This document shows, in pieces, positions 17,464-26,986 of a DNA stretch of 64,000 nt. The position numbers were made by a program, and so were the translations under genes. This DNA comes from Vibrio sp. SCSIO 43137 (GTDB lineage Bacteria; Pseudomonadota; Gammaproteobacteria; Enterobacterales; Vibrionaceae), in NCBI RefSeq assembly GCF_028201475.1, contig NZ_CP116384.1, positions 806,001-870,000 of the forward strand. The letters run 5' to 3'. Position 1 is the first letter of the stretch, and every line of letters begins with the position of its first letter. A model generated the notes under the pieces. The model ran no database searches, had not been told where the DNA came from, and saw only the letters and a program-made list of their open reading frames with translations.

Positions 17464-19080
17464 ATGTCATCACTATTAACTGTGGAGAACTTATCCGTCT
17501 CTTTTTCAACTAATGACGGTCAGATTGACGCAGTAAAAAACATTAATTTCACTCTGGAGAAAGGTGAAACACTGGCCATTGTAGGCGAGTCCGGTTCAGG
17601 GAAGTCTGTCTCTACCAGTGCTGTAATGCGTCTTCTGCCACCAAATGCAATAGTGTCACCGCAATCAGAGATTTCTTTCCAGAATACCTCCTTGTTAAAA
17701 CTTTCTGAAAAACAGATGTGTGACTTCCGTGGAAACAGAATGGGTATGATTTTTCAGGAACCGATGACCTCTCTTAACCCGTTTATGCGCGTTGGTATTC
17801 AGGTTGCTGAAGCAAGGCTATGCCACCATAAAGTGACCGTTAAACAGGCCAAAGAAAAAGTACTTGAGCTATTTGAACTGGTACAACTGCCGGAACCGGA
17901 AAATGCCTACAATAAATACCCCCATGAGTTTTCAGGCGGTCAGTTACAACGCATTATGATTGCCATGGCACTGATTAATGAGCCCGATGTTTTAGTGGCG
18001 GACGAACCCACCACTGCACTGGACGTGACCGTGCAGGGAGAGGTACTCAATCTGCTTAAAGAGATTCAGGGAAAAATGGGAATGGCTATCCTGTTTATTA
18101 CTCACGACTTGGGAGTAGTAAAACACTTTGCTGATCGGGTAATTGTAATGTGTAAAGGTAATATTGTTGAAACAGGAGAGACCAAAAAGCTGTTTGATCA
18201 ACCTGTCGACGATTATACAAAAATGCTGATTAACTCCGTACCCAAAGGTGGTAAAGATCCGGACATTACTCAGGACAGCTCATTGATTTCAGCCAAAGAT
18301 ATCCGGGTTCAATTCCTGATCAAACCCGCTTTTCTTGGCAGAAAAAGCGAATATTTCGAAGCCGTTAAAGGTATCTCGCTGGAACTAAAACAGGGTGAGA
18401 CACTTGGTATTGTTGGTGAATCAGGCTCAGGCAAATCTACCTTGGGCCGTGCCTTAATAGGTTTACTTCCTTCCAGTGGCCAAATCCGTTTTAAAGGCGT
18501 TGATATGGATTCTCTGTCAAACAGAGAGAAACTGGCTCTTAAAAAAGAGATTCAGATGGTTTTTCAGGATCCTTATGGCTCCTTGTCACCTCGTATGACG
18601 GTAGGAGAAATTATCACTGAAGGTTTGACGGTTCATCAGCCGGAGCTATCCAAAGCTCAGCGAATGCAAAAAGCACGTAAAGCACTGGAAGAGGTAAGGC
18701 TGGATCCCCACTCCATAAACCGCTATCCCCATGAGTTTTCAGGAGGTCAGCGTCAGCGTATTGCAATCGCACGGGCACTCATTCTTGAACCATCCTTTAT
18801 TCTGCTGGATGAGCCGACATCTGCACTTGATCGTTCGGTTCAGCTAACGGTTATTGATCTGCTGAAAGATATTCAGAAAAAACATAAAATCGGATTTCTG
18901 TTTATCAGCCACGATCTTAGCGTGGTAAAAGCACTGTCTGATAGGGTAATAGTGATGCAGAAGGGGAAAGTGATGGAACAAGGCACAGCCGATGAAATCT
19001 TCCATAACGCTAAACATGATTACACTAAAAAGCTTATCGACGCTTCATTTGATTTAGATCTTTATTCCGAAACCGCTTAA
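17464..19080 (+). CDS. Double ABC ATPase of peptide transport type, YejF-like
   Basis: 538 residues: two complete ATP-binding cassettes in one chain. Each has Walker A (GESGSGKS, about residues 42 and 318), a Q-loop, the signature FSGGQLQRI / FSGGQRQRIA, Walker B (VLVADEPTTALD / ILLDEPTSALD) and an H-loop (TH / SHDLSV). This is the fused form seen in YejF and GsiA of the oligopeptide (Opp/Dpp) family. No permease or binding-protein gene lies nearby, so it must serve a transporter elsewhere or act otherwise. Terminated by the hairpin at 19097. Confidence 0.88.
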   Translation: MSSLLTVENLSVSFSTNDGQIDAVKNINFTLEKGETLAIVGESGSGKSVSTSAVMRLLPPNAIVSPQSEISFQNTSLLKLSEKQMCDFRGNRMGMIFQEPMTSLNPFMRVGIQVAEARLCHHKVTVKQAKEKVLELFELVQLPEPENAYNKYPHEFSGGQLQRIMIAMALINEPDVLVADEPTTALDVTVQGEVLNLLKEIQGKMGMAILFITHDLGVVKHFADRVIVMCKGNIVETGETKKLFDQPVDDYTKMLINSVPKGGKDPDITQDSSLISAKDIRVQFLIKPAFLGRKSEYFEAVKGISLELKQGETLGIVGESGSGKSTLGRALIGLLPSSGQIRFKGVDMDSLSNREKLALKKEIQMVFQDPYGSLSPRMTVGEIITEGLTVHQPELSKAQRMQKARKALEEVRLDPHSINRYPHEFSGGQRQRIAIARALILEPSFILLDEPTSALDRSVQLTVIDLLKDIQKKHKIGFLFISHDLSVVKALSDRVIVMQKGKVMEQGTADEIFHNAKHDYTKKLIDASFDLDLYSETA

Positions 19081-19096
19081 AGCAGTTATCCGAAAC

Positions 19097-19124
19097 AATG
19101 GTTGCCTTTTCAGGCAACCATTTT
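19097..19124. terminator. Bidirectional terminator between the ABC ATPase and fumC
   Basis: An 11-bp perfect stem AATGGTTGCCT / AGGCAACCATT with a 4-base loop, between convergent genes, followed by T-rich sequence on the plus strand. Confidence 0.85.
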
Positions 19125-19128
19125 GCTT

Positions 19129-20514
19129 TTAACCGGATATTCCACCTAGTGTAAGCTTAGCCGGATCCAGCAAGCGCTCTAGTTCACTTCTGTTTAGATC
19201 CGTTAACTCTTCAGCCACATCAATGACCGCCCTTCCCTCCTGGTAGGCTTTCTTAGCTATTTCTGCTGCTTTAAGATAGCCAATAACCGGGTTAAGCGCT
19301 GTCACAAGTATCGGATTTCGCTTAAGTGCTACCTCGATATTGTCGTGCCTGACGCTAAAGCTGCAGATAGCATTATCAGCAAGAGAACATGCGCTATTGC
19401 TTAGTAAATTAATACTCTCAATAATATTTAACGCCACAACTGGCAACATAACATTAAGCTGGAAGTTGCCCGACTGCCCAGCCACGGTAATGGTAGTGTC
19501 ATTTCCGATCACCTGAGCTGAAGCCATTGCAACCGCCTCGGGAATTACCGGGTTGACTTTACCGGGCATAATAGATGATCCCGGCTGTAAACCTTTAAGT
19601 TCTATCTCTCCTAATCCCGCTAATGGCCCCGAATTCATCCAGCGCAGATCATTGGCGATTTTTAGCATAGCCACTGCGGCTGTTTTTAACTGACCCGAAA
19701 GAGAAACAATAGCGTCCTGACAACTTAAATTAAAAAAATAGTTGTCGCTACTGGTAAATTTAACACTGGTCGCCTGACTGATATTGTCGGCAAACAATCG
19801 AGAAAAACCTTGCGCTGCGTTAATGCCCGTACCGACAGCTGTTCCGCCCTGAGCCAGCGCTTTTAACGACTTCAGTCTGTCTTCAATCGCCTGAACAGCA
19901 TGTTCTATCTGATACTGCCAGCCACCAAGTTCCTGTTCAAAGGTAATTGGCATCGCATCCATCAAATGAGTTCGACCCGTTTTAACTACAGATTTAAGCT
20001 CAGTTTTTTTATCATACAGAGCCCTACTGAGATGGTTGAGAGCGGGTAACAACTGCTTTTCTATCGCTAAGGCAGCACTAACCTGAATCGCCGTCGGCAC
20101 AACATCGTTACTACTCTGTCCCATATTGACATGATCATTGGGGCTAACTATATCACCCAGCTTGGTACTCGCTAATGTAGCAATAACTTCATTGGCGTTC
20201 ATATTAGAACTGGTGCCTGATCCTGTCTGATAGACATCGATGGGAAACTGCGCAATGTGCTTTCCATCGATAATTTCCTGTGCAGAATCAGCAATGCACG
20301 CCGCAATATCACCTTCCAGTAAGCCAAGCTCTGCGTTAGCCATAGCGGCAGACTGTTTGATGTAAGCAAGAGCAACAATAAACTCTTCAGGCATAGTGTT
20401 TTTACTGAACTTGAAGTTATCAATCGCTCTTTGTGTCTGAGCCTGATACAGCGCGTTGGCAGGCACTTTCACCTCGCCCATGCTGTCCTTTTCAATACGA
20501 TATTCCGTACTCAT
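19129..20514 (-). CDS. fumC: Class II fumarate hydratase FumC
   Basis: 461 residues, iron-free fumarase that interconverts fumarate and malate. It shows the superfamily signature GSSIMPGKVNPV near residue 315, the TGSGTSSNMNANEV loop near residue 98 and the substrate contact GRTHLMDAMP. It is the last gene of sodA-orf-fumC on the minus strand. An iron-free fumarase paired with a manganese superoxide dismutase behind a Fur box makes sense as a replacement set when iron is short. Length normal. Confidence 0.96.
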   Translation of the reverse strand: MSTEYRIEKDSMGEVKVPANALYQAQTQRAIDNFKFSKNTMPEEFIVALAYIKQSAAMANAELGLLEGDIAACIADSAQEIIDGKHIAQFPIDVYQTGSGTSSNMNANEVIATLASTKLGDIVSPNDHVNMGQSSNDVVPTAIQVSAALAIEKQLLPALNHLSRALYDKKTELKSVVKTGRTHLMDAMPITFEQELGGWQYQIEHAVQAIEDRLKSLKALAQGGTAVGTGINAAQGFSRLFADNISQATSVKFTSSDNYFFNLSCQDAIVSLSGQLKTAAVAMLKIANDLRWMNSGPLAGLGEIELKGLQPGSSIMPGKVNPVIPEAVAMASAQVIGNDTTITVAGQSGNFQLNVMLPVVALNIIESINLLSNSACSLADNAICSFSVRHDNIEVALKRNPILVTALNPVIGYLKAAEIAKKAYQEGRAVIDVAEELTDLNRSELERLLDPAKLTLGGISG

Positions 20515-20538
20515 ATTCGTTCCTATTGAAAATCTCGT

Positions 20539-20919
20539 TTAATCCAGTGGCGCCTGAACATACTGAAGTTGCTGCTTCAACTCCATAAAAGTAATATCAC
20601 CGTTTTCAAACTGATAGTAATAACGTTTCAAAGCCAAAAGTGGCGTGTGTATCGAGTCAAGACAAACACGCCTGAATGTTGCGGTATAGCGGGTGTTTGA
20701 TATAGCCGACAGTAGATCTGAGTACACTTTTCTTAAGTGAAGCTCACACAGAAGCGGATTCTCAGATTTTGAACCCGGCTCATGATAACTGGCAATAATC
20801 ATAGCCCAGTAGATGTAATCGGAAATCACATCCGGTTCAAAACCTTCACGGCAATGAGCGGTAGCAAATCTATCCTGAGATTTATAGAAACCGTTGTATA
20901 TCCTTGCTTGTTCAGACAT
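20539..20919 (-). CDS. Hypothetical protein between sodA and fumC
   Basis: 126 residues, soluble, no recognised domain (ARIYNGFYKSQDRFATAH near the start, then CREGFEPDVISDYIYWAMII). It lies 11 bases after sodA and 24 before fumC, so it is certainly co-transcribed. Pseudomonas aeruginosa has a Fur-regulated fagA-fumC-orfX-sodA operon; this protein may be the orfX counterpart, but I base that on context only. Confidence 0.7.
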   Translation of the reverse strand: MSEQARIYNGFYKSQDRFATAHCREGFEPDVISDYIYWAMIIASYHEPGSKSENPLLCELHLRKVYSDLLSAISNTRYTATFRRVCLDSIHTPLLALKRYYYQFENGDITFMELKQQLQYVQAPLD

Positions 20920-20930
20920 TGGAATTTCCT

Positions 20931-21536
20931 TTACATCGCAGACAAATAGTTTTGTTCTACTGCTTTCCAGTCAACCACGTTCCACCATGCATTGATATAA
21001 TCCGGACGCCTGTTTTGGTAACTGATGTAATAAGCATGCTCCCAGACATCAAGGGCAAGAATTGGCTGGCCTTTTTGTTCAGCGATATCCATCAGAGGGT
21101 TATCCTGATTGCTGGTAGACGTTATTTTTAACTCCCCGTCAACCACTACCAACCAGACAAAACCTGAACCAAAGGTATTTACAGCCGCGGTAGCGAACAG
21201 ATCTTTAAACTTGTCCAGACTACCGAAGGTTTGCTCCATTTTCTGCGCAAGTTTGCCTGATGGTTTTTCCTGAGGGTCCGGACTCATGCATTGCCAGTAA
21301 AGGATGTGGTTGTAATAGCCGCCACCATTGTTACGTACCGCCGGAGAGAGTTTTGATATTGAGGCAAAAATCTCTTCTAACGACTTGTGTTCTAGATCAT
21401 TGCCGTCGATTGCAGCGATAAACTTGTCGTAATAGGTTCGATGGTGTTTGCTATAGTGAATTTCCATGGTTTTTGCATCAATATAAGGCATTAATGCATC
21501 ATATGAGTATGGTAGTTCAGGGAACTGATGGGACAT
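20931..21536 (-). CDS. sodA: Superoxide dismutase, manganese type
   Basis: 201 residues of the Fe/Mn family. Metal ligands: His in IHYSKHHRTYYDKF, His in GGGYYNHILYW, and Asp and His in ALDVWEHAYY. The Gln in STSNQDNPL corresponds to the E. coli SodA Gln146 and points to manganese rather than iron. It destroys cytoplasmic superoxide. First gene of the sodA-orf-fumC operon, with a strong Fur box 38 bases upstream, so expression should rise when iron is low. Confidence 0.93.
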   Translation of the reverse strand: MSHQFPELPYSYDALMPYIDAKTMEIHYSKHHRTYYDKFIAAIDGNDLEHKSLEEIFASISKLSPAVRNNGGGYYNHILYWQCMSPDPQEKPSGKLAQKMEQTFGSLDKFKDLFATAAVNTFGSGFVWLVVVDGELKITSTSNQDNPLMDIAEQKGQPILALDVWEHAYYISYQNRRPDYINAWWNVVDWKAVEQNYLSAM

Positions 21537-21573
21537 AAACTTTCTCCTTTTTTGTTATCCCACTCAGCTTAAT

Positions 21574-21592
21574 GCTAATAATTATCATTTGC
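21574..21592. promoter_or_regulatory. Fur box upstream of sodA-orf-fumC
   Basis: Read on the minus strand GCAAATGATAATTATTAGC matches 15 of 19 positions of the Fur consensus GATAATGATAATCATTATC. It sits 38 to 56 bases before the sodA ATG, where it would overlap the promoter. Confidence 0.8.
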
Positions 21593-21712
21593 AATAAAAG
21601 CAAGATTCCCCCTTTATTATTTTTTTAAAATACAGTGATCCTTACATTCCGGGCGGGCGTATTGAAGGACGAATATTAAACAAAACGCTCTGATAACGGT
21701 AAGGAATGGATT

Positions 21713-22225
21713 ATGTTAAACAAAATAAAATCAGCACTTGTAGTTACTCTGGCCTCTTTTACTCTGATGGCTTGTACTTCTCACAACAGTACTGCATACG
21801 AAAAACCAATGATGAAAGATGACATCGTTGATGTGGCTGCAGGAAATGACTCTTTCACTACTCTTGTCGCAGCGGTAAAAGCAGCCGGATTAGTAGACAC
21901 CTTAAAAGGTGACGGACCATTCACCGTACTGGCACCAACCAATGAAGCTTTTGCAAAGCTGCCAGCAGGTACGGTAGAAACACTTCTTAAACCAGAAAAC
22001 CGCGATCAGCTTATCGCCATTCTTACTTACCATGTCATTCCGGGTTCAGTGCCTGCCTCTGATGTGATTAACCTGAGCAAAGCCAAAACCGTTCAGGGTC
22101 AGAACGTTGATATCAGCGTAATGGGAACCAAAGTAATGGTCGATAAAGCTCAAGTTATCGCAACGGACATCCCCGCAAGTAACGGGCTGATTCATGTCAT
22201 CGACAGTGTTATTCTGCCGGAGTAA
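21713..22225 (+). CDS. Fasciclin-domain lipoprotein
   Basis: 170 residues. A lipoprotein signal (residues 1-21, lipobox LMAC) is followed by one fasciclin/FAS1 domain: [48 protein letters not shown] ILTYHVIPG, and [21 protein letters not shown]1 domains mediate adhesion; secreted single-domain forms are common and poorly understood. The protein is expected at a membrane facing the periplasm. Ends in a terminator. Confidence 0.92.
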   Translation: MLNKIKSALVVTLASFTLMACTSHNSTAYEKPMMKDDIVDVAAGNDSFTTLVAAVKAAGLVDTLKGDGPFTVLAPTNEAFAKLPAGTVETLLKPENRDQLIAILTYHVIPGSVPASDVINLSKAKTVQGQNVDISVMGTKVMVDKAQVIATDIPASNGLIHVIDSVILPE

Positions 22226-22250
22226 TTGATAAAGCCTGTTCAACCCAAAG

Positions 22251-22278
22251 AGCGCAACCTAAGGTTTGCGCTTTTTTC
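22251..22278 (+). terminator. Intrinsic terminator of the fasciclin gene
   Basis: AGCGCAA pairs with TTGCGCT, extended by CC/GG with one bulge, followed by six T; about 25 bases after the stop codon. Confidence 0.75.
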
Positions 22279-22305
22279 TTTATCCCTGCTGATGATTGGC
22301 AGGCC

Positions 22306-23181
22306 TTATGGTTTGAACTGGTTTTTTACAAACTCAATAAAGGCTTTTGATTTTTTCGACTGATAAATAAGTTGCGGGTAGAGCAGATATAACGAAGAGA
22401 CCTGCGAGCCGGTTTCATGCTCCAGCACAGGCGCCAGTTTGCCCTGATCTATCTCCTTTTCTACATAGTAACTTGCTATCCGCGTGATTCCTTTACCACT
22501 CAATACTGCATCTTTTAATAACCGGTTTTCGTTGGTGGAGAGCCATCCTGAAACCTTAATGTCACCACTTTCCAACGGCCAGTTACGCTGATGCATCGTG
22601 GTCAGACACTGATGTTTATCCAGATCTTTAGCCTTTACTGGTACACCGTTTTGCTGCAGGTATTCAGGCGAAGCAACCAATGGATGGTAATAGTCCCTTA
22701 GGTGATACGCCACCATATTTTCCGGCGGATTTCTGGTTGCCCTGAAAGCAAAATCAACATCGGTTTCTGATAGGTTAAATGTACGGTAGCTGGATAAAAT
22801 ATCGAAATTTACTAGCGGATATTGCTCCCTGAATGCTATGCACAGATCCTACAATATACTTTCCGCAAACATTTTTGGCGCTGTTAACCGGATTAGGCCG
22901 CTGATATCATCGGACCGCTTTAACAAGTTATTTTCAAAATCTACCACACGACGTTTTAGATCTTCTGCCTGATGCATAACCATCTCACCTTCCGATGTCA
23001 GCCGGACATTACGTGTTGTCCTGACCAGTAGCGGCATTTTAAGGGATTTTTCCAGCAATTTAATCTGTTGCGACAGATAGCTTTTTGATATGCCCAAATT
23101 GTCTGCCGCTTTGGAAAAGCTGAGTTCTCTTGCTACCTCAACAAACAACATTAGTTTCTCAATACGTTTGTAATCGCTCAT
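22306..23181 (-). pseudogene. LysR-family regulator broken by one in-frame TAG
   Basis: Read through, the frame gives about 291 residues of ordinary LysR layout: HTH (IEKLMLFVEVARELSFSKAA, SYLSQQIKLLE) and a substrate domain ending FIEFVKNQF. Codon 111 (22849-22851) is TAG; both sides are in the same frame, without a shift, and the residues after it (DLCIAFREQYPLVNFDIL) continue the family pattern, so a single base change explains the break. The first half would still make an isolated DNA-binding domain. It is divergent from the aldo/keto reductase gene, its probable target. A sequencing error is the alternative. Confidence 0.85.
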
Positions 23182-23314
23182 TCCCGTTGTCTCATAACTG
23201 TTAACTTATAGTGAATAATGATTTCATTTTTTTATTATTATCATAATAAATATCAACTATAAACTAAGGGTATCTGGCTGATTTTTTAAAGACCCTCAAT
23301 ACAAGGAACCTAAA

Positions 23315-24295
23315 TTGAATAAGCATAAACCATTACCTATTTCCAGCACCTTGCCTGAGGCAAGCAGAATTGCTTATGGCTGTATGGGCTTGGGGGGAAG
23401 CTGGAACAGTGATCCCCTGACTACTTCAGATATTGTTCAGGCGAAAGGGGTTATAGAAGCTGCACTAGAGTCCGGCATCAACTTTTTTGATCATGCTGAC
23501 ATCTATACCCGCGGTAAAGCGGAGCAAGCTTTCGGGCAGGTCATCAAACAGTCTCCAGAGCTTAGGGAGCAGATGATCATTCAGTCAAAATGCGCTATCC
23601 GTTTTGAAGATGAATCAGCACCCGGCCGTTATGATTTTTCTGCTGACTGGGTAACGGAGTCGGTGAACGGTATCCTGTCACGACTCAATATTGAAAAACT
23701 CGATGTGCTGCTTCTGCACCGCCCCGATCCGCTGGCAGAGATGGATGAGCTTGCAGAGGCTCTAAGAACGTTACAGAGTGACGGAAAGTTCGACCACCTA
23801 GGTGTGTCGAATATGAACCTGTACCAGATGCAGTTTCTGGAACATGAAGTCGGTATACCTGTGGTCGTCAATCAGCTAGAGATGAGCCTGGCAAAACTGG
23901 ACTGGCTGGATCAGGGTGTAATGTTTAACTCAGCCGGAAACAACAGTAACGATTTTATGAGCGGTACCCTCGAATATTGCCAGATGCAAGGAGTACAACT
24001 TCAGGCGTGGGGCTGTTTAGCACAGGGCAAATTTGCCGCTAAAGGGCTGGAGTCTGAAACAGAATCAGTACGTAACACTGCCCGCTATGTACAACAACTG
24101 GCTGAAAAATACTCCGTTGGTACAGAAGCAATAGTGCTTGCCTTCCTTCTTCGTCACCCGGCCAATATCCAGCCAGTGATCGGAACGACTAATATTGAAC
24201 GCATAAAGTCGTCCGCACAAGCGGTCTCAGTCAATCTGACCCGCGAAGAGTGGTACTCGCTCTATGTCGCTTCAAGGGGAGTACGCCTGCCTTAG
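23315..24295 (+). CDS. Aldo/keto reductase, YdhF-like
   Basis: 326 residues with the AKR tetrad visible: Asp and Tyr in FFDHADIYTRGKAE, Lys in IIQSKCAI, His in VLLLHRPDPL. The GVSNMNLYQM and LEMSLAKLDWLDQG stretches resemble E. coli YdhF. It is expected to reduce aldehydes or ketones with NAD(P)H; the substrate is unknown. It starts with TTG, with AAGGA seven bases upstream. It shares a 133-base AT-rich intergenic region with the divergent, now interrupted, LysR gene. Confidence 0.87.
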   Translation: MNKHKPLPISSTLPEASRIAYGCMGLGGSWNSDPLTTSDIVQAKGVIEAALESGINFFDHADIYTRGKAEQAFGQVIKQSPELREQMIIQSKCAIRFEDESAPGRYDFSADWVTESVNGILSRLNIEKLDVLLLHRPDPLAEMDELAEALRTLQSDGKFDHLGVSNMNLYQMQFLEHEVGIPVVVNQLEMSLAKLDWLDQGVMFNSAGNNSNDFMSGTLEYCQMQGVQLQAWGCLAQGKFAAKGLESETESVRNTARYVQQLAEKYSVGTEAIVLAFLLRHPANIQPVIGTTNIERIKSSAQAVSVNLTREEWYSLYVASRGVRLP

Positions 24296-24470
24296 GCTTT
24301 TAAAACTTTTCAGGCTAAGCTGATTTGACTTTTTCGGATGATCTAAATCAGCTTAGTTTCGAATAGCGTTAAACTCCCCCCTTTACATGTCACGTTTTGC
24401 AAACAATCTCGGTTCTCAATCAATACATTTCGTTTTATTCTGTTTCAGCCCTAATATATTCAGATTATAT

Positions 24471-25217
24471 ATGCGACAACTTGTTTTTTGCCTGACTATC
24501 CTGCTTATGCCGTTTATGGCATATACAAAAACTCTTACCCTTGCCACTGTTGAATGGCCACCTTTTATTGGATCCACTTTACCCGACGACGGCTATGTCA
24601 CTGCGGTATGTAAACACGCATTCGAGCGTTCAGGCTACGAGGTAAAGGTTGTTTATGTGCCCTGGAAAAGAGCGGTAAATCAAACCATTGCCGGACAGTA
24701 TGACGGAATTATCGGCGCATATAACTCAGAGGACAGAAAGCGGGATATCATTTTTTCTGATGCCATTATGAAAACAGAAGAGGTGTTTGTCAGCCGGTCA
24801 GATAACCACTCCCGATATCAGGCTAAACAAGACTTAGCGGGACAAGTAGTGGGCGTTTATCCGGGTTCAGGGGTTATTAGCGAGCTGCAACAGTTTCAGC
24901 AAGGGATGTTAACTGATGAATATTCCGGTGACGCAAGAGGCCTGCTTAAGTTAAATGCTAAACGACTGGATCTGGTTTTGATCAACCGAGACAGGTTTAA
25001 CTACCTGAAAAGTCACCACCCTGACATACGCAAGGTCGCAAGTGAGTTTAAAGAGACCAATATCCGCTTTAAAAGCTATACCCTTCACTGTGGCTTAAGA
25101 AAGTCTATGCCAGACGCACAGCAGATTATGGATAAGTTTAATCAGGAACTGCGCGGTATTATTAACAAGCATGAGTACGAGCGTTTGTTACTATTGCCTG
25201 CCCCCTATGATCAGTAA
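24471..25217 (+). CDS. Periplasmic solute-binding protein, family 3-like
   Basis: About 248 residues with a signal peptide (MRQLVFCLTILLMPFMAYTK) and a family-3 solute-binding fold: TLATVEWPPFIGSTLPDDGY, VYVPWKRAVNQTIAGQYDGI. The ATG at 24471 is chosen because it begins the signal peptide; the frame is open from 24387. No transporter genes adjoin it, so it is an orphan receptor-like protein of the kind common in Vibrio, perhaps handing a ligand to another sensor. Convergent with the REC-PP2C gene. Confidence 0.8.
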   Translation: MRQLVFCLTILLMPFMAYTKTLTLATVEWPPFIGSTLPDDGYVTAVCKHAFERSGYEVKVVYVPWKRAVNQTIAGQYDGIIGAYNSEDRKRDIIFSDAIMKTEEVFVSRSDNHSRYQAKQDLAGQVVGVYPGSGVISELQQFQQGMLTDEYSGDARGLLKLNAKRLDLVLINRDRFNYLKSHHPDIRKVASEFKETNIRFKSYTLHCGLRKSMPDAQQIMDKFNQELRGIINKHEYERLLLLPAPYDQ

Positions 25218-25273
25218 GTTAAGAAAATTACTACTCAAAACCACTCACAGAGAAACAAATTATAGGGCGTACT

Positions 25274-26941
25274 TTAGTCCAACAAATACACTGCCGACAC
25301 ACAACGCCCTCCATTTGAGTACTCCAGACTCTGGCATAGCTCTGATGCAAGTAACACACCTCGCCCGTGAGCGAGCTTGTCGTTACTTGATAGATCGATT
25401 TTATGATAATCAAACCCTTCACCATTATGCTCTACTTGCATACCCAGCTTCTGCTGTAACGGGTCGTAATCTAGTTCTAAGCTGACACAGTACTGTTCAT
25501 CCAGCTCCCTTAGCCTCTGTTCCCGAAGCTGATAAAACAGGTAAAAACCATCAGGTTGATTTTTAATATCTGACTCTAGTTTGAGTAAGCCGTGTTCAAT
25601 GGCATTGGCAAACAACTCTGACAACACAGAACAGACAAAATCCAGATGAGCACCATTAATCAGGCCTGCCAGTAACTTCCTTACTTCCGTCATGACACAA
25701 ACACTTTTTAGCACTTGCGAAGGAAAACTCAACTCGGTTTTACAGGGCACCTGACTAAAACTGCGGGACAAAGGAAGCGCCGGATCATCTGAGGAGCTGA
25801 GTAAAGGAAACTGAATAGTTAGTATGGAGAGATCATCTTCTACTGAGCGGGCTGCAAAGCTATGCACAGATTCATACAGAATTTCCATTGTGTCACCACC
25901 AGAACAGATTGCTGACTCTAGCCTGTTTTGCCCATACTGTTGCCCTTGTGGATCAGACGCCTCTATTACACCATCCGTATAACAAAGCAGTTGCTGCCCG
26001 GGATCCAGCAGCAGATGTTCTATCTCAGATTCAAACTCATCAGGCTGAAGTACACCAAGGGGCATATGAGTAGAGGTTAACTTTCGGTTTATGCTTCTGT
26101 CTTCATTGAGCAAGTAGCCGTCGGGTAAACCGCCTCCCCACCACGAAATCTCCAGACCATTGGCTTTTACTTCGAAAACACTAGCTGCCAGCATCATACC
26201 CATGGGCAGGAAACGAACCATTGCACTATTAAGTTCTTCAACAATTTCGCCCAACGCAAGTCCCTTCGATGCCATACTAAACAGAACCCGCGCAGCAGGA
26301 ATCGTTGAAATGGCCGCCGGAAGACCATGTCCGGTAGCATCGGCTATAAGTATATAGGCTCCGCCATGGGGACGGTTCGCTACCAAAATCAAATCGCCAT
26401 TAAACAGGGTCGACGGGTTTGACAAGTAACGAACACCTTCAAGATGAGAAACCTGATTGCTCATCTCTTCTTTAAGGTTACTGAAGATCGATTCTGCAAT
26501 GGCATAGTCATAGCCAACCTGATCGTGGAACTGTTTCAGCTCGTCGCGCTGCTCCTTCACTTCGTTCAGTATTTTAACAATCCGGTAGTGAGCCTGAATT
26601 TTTGCCACCAGCACGCTTCGCTCAACCGGCTTAAGAATAAAATCGTCTCCCAATGTCAGACACTGCTCGAATGAGGTACAGTCGTCCAATGCCGTCATAA
26701 AAATAATAGGAATATGTTTTTCGGCAAACTCTAAACGGATCGCCTTAGCTGTCTCAAAGCCGTTTTTCACCGGCATAAGTACATCTAACAGAATTACATC
26801 AGGCAATAGTTCCATATTGTGCATCGCCTCAACCAGACCATCTCCGTCAGCGAAAGTGGTTATCTGCTCCGCAACATTGCGAAGCAACAGGCGACATAAT
26901 TCACGGTTACTTTCATGGTCATCAACGATTACCAGATGCAT
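25274..26941 (-). CDS. Response regulator with PP2C phosphatase and RsbW-like ATPase domains (HsbR/CrsR-like)
   Basis: 555 residues in three parts: receiver domain 1-120 (Asp in DVILLDVLMP), SpoIIE-type PP2C phosphatase about 160-385 with its metal Asps in LIADATGHG, CYTDGVIEA and DDLSIL, and an RsbW-type ATPase about 420-555 (SELFANAIEHG; GRGVLLASEL). The G1 box reads EHNGEGF, with His where DxGxG has Asp, so ATP binding is doubtful. This is the layout of Pseudomonas HsbR and Shewanella CrsR, which control anti-sigma partner switching. Its antagonist-like partner is the STAS gene next upstream, and both end the chemosensory operon. Confidence 0.88.
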   Translation of the reverse strand: MHLVIVDDHESNRELCRLLLRNVAEQITTFADGDGLVEAMHNMELLPDVILLDVLMPVKNGFETAKAIRLEFAEKHIPIIFMTALDDCTSFEQCLTLGDDFILKPVERSVLVAKIQAHYRIVKILNEVKEQRDELKQFHDQVGYDYAIAESIFSNLKEEMSNQVSHLEGVRYLSNPSTLFNGDLILVANRPHGGAYILIADATGHGLPAAISTIPAARVLFSMASKGLALGEIVEELNSAMVRFLPMGMMLAASVFEVKANGLEISWWGGGLPDGYLLNEDRSINRKLTSTHMPLGVLQPDEFESEIEHLLLDPGQQLLCYTDGVIEASDPQGQQYGQNRLESAICSGGDTMEILYESVHSFAARSVEDDLSILTIQFPLLSSSDDPALPLSRSFSQVPCKTELSFPSQVLKSVCVMTEVRKLLAGLINGAHLDFVCSVLSELFANAIEHGLLKLESDIKNQPDGFYLFYQLREQRLRELDEQYCVSLELDYDPLQQKLGMQVEHNGEGFDYHKIDLSSNDKLAHGRGVLLASELCQSLEYSNGGRCVSAVYLLD

Positions 26942-26986
26942 TTAAGCTTCCTTTTTCTATACATTTATCTCAGGGCAAAAACGCTT

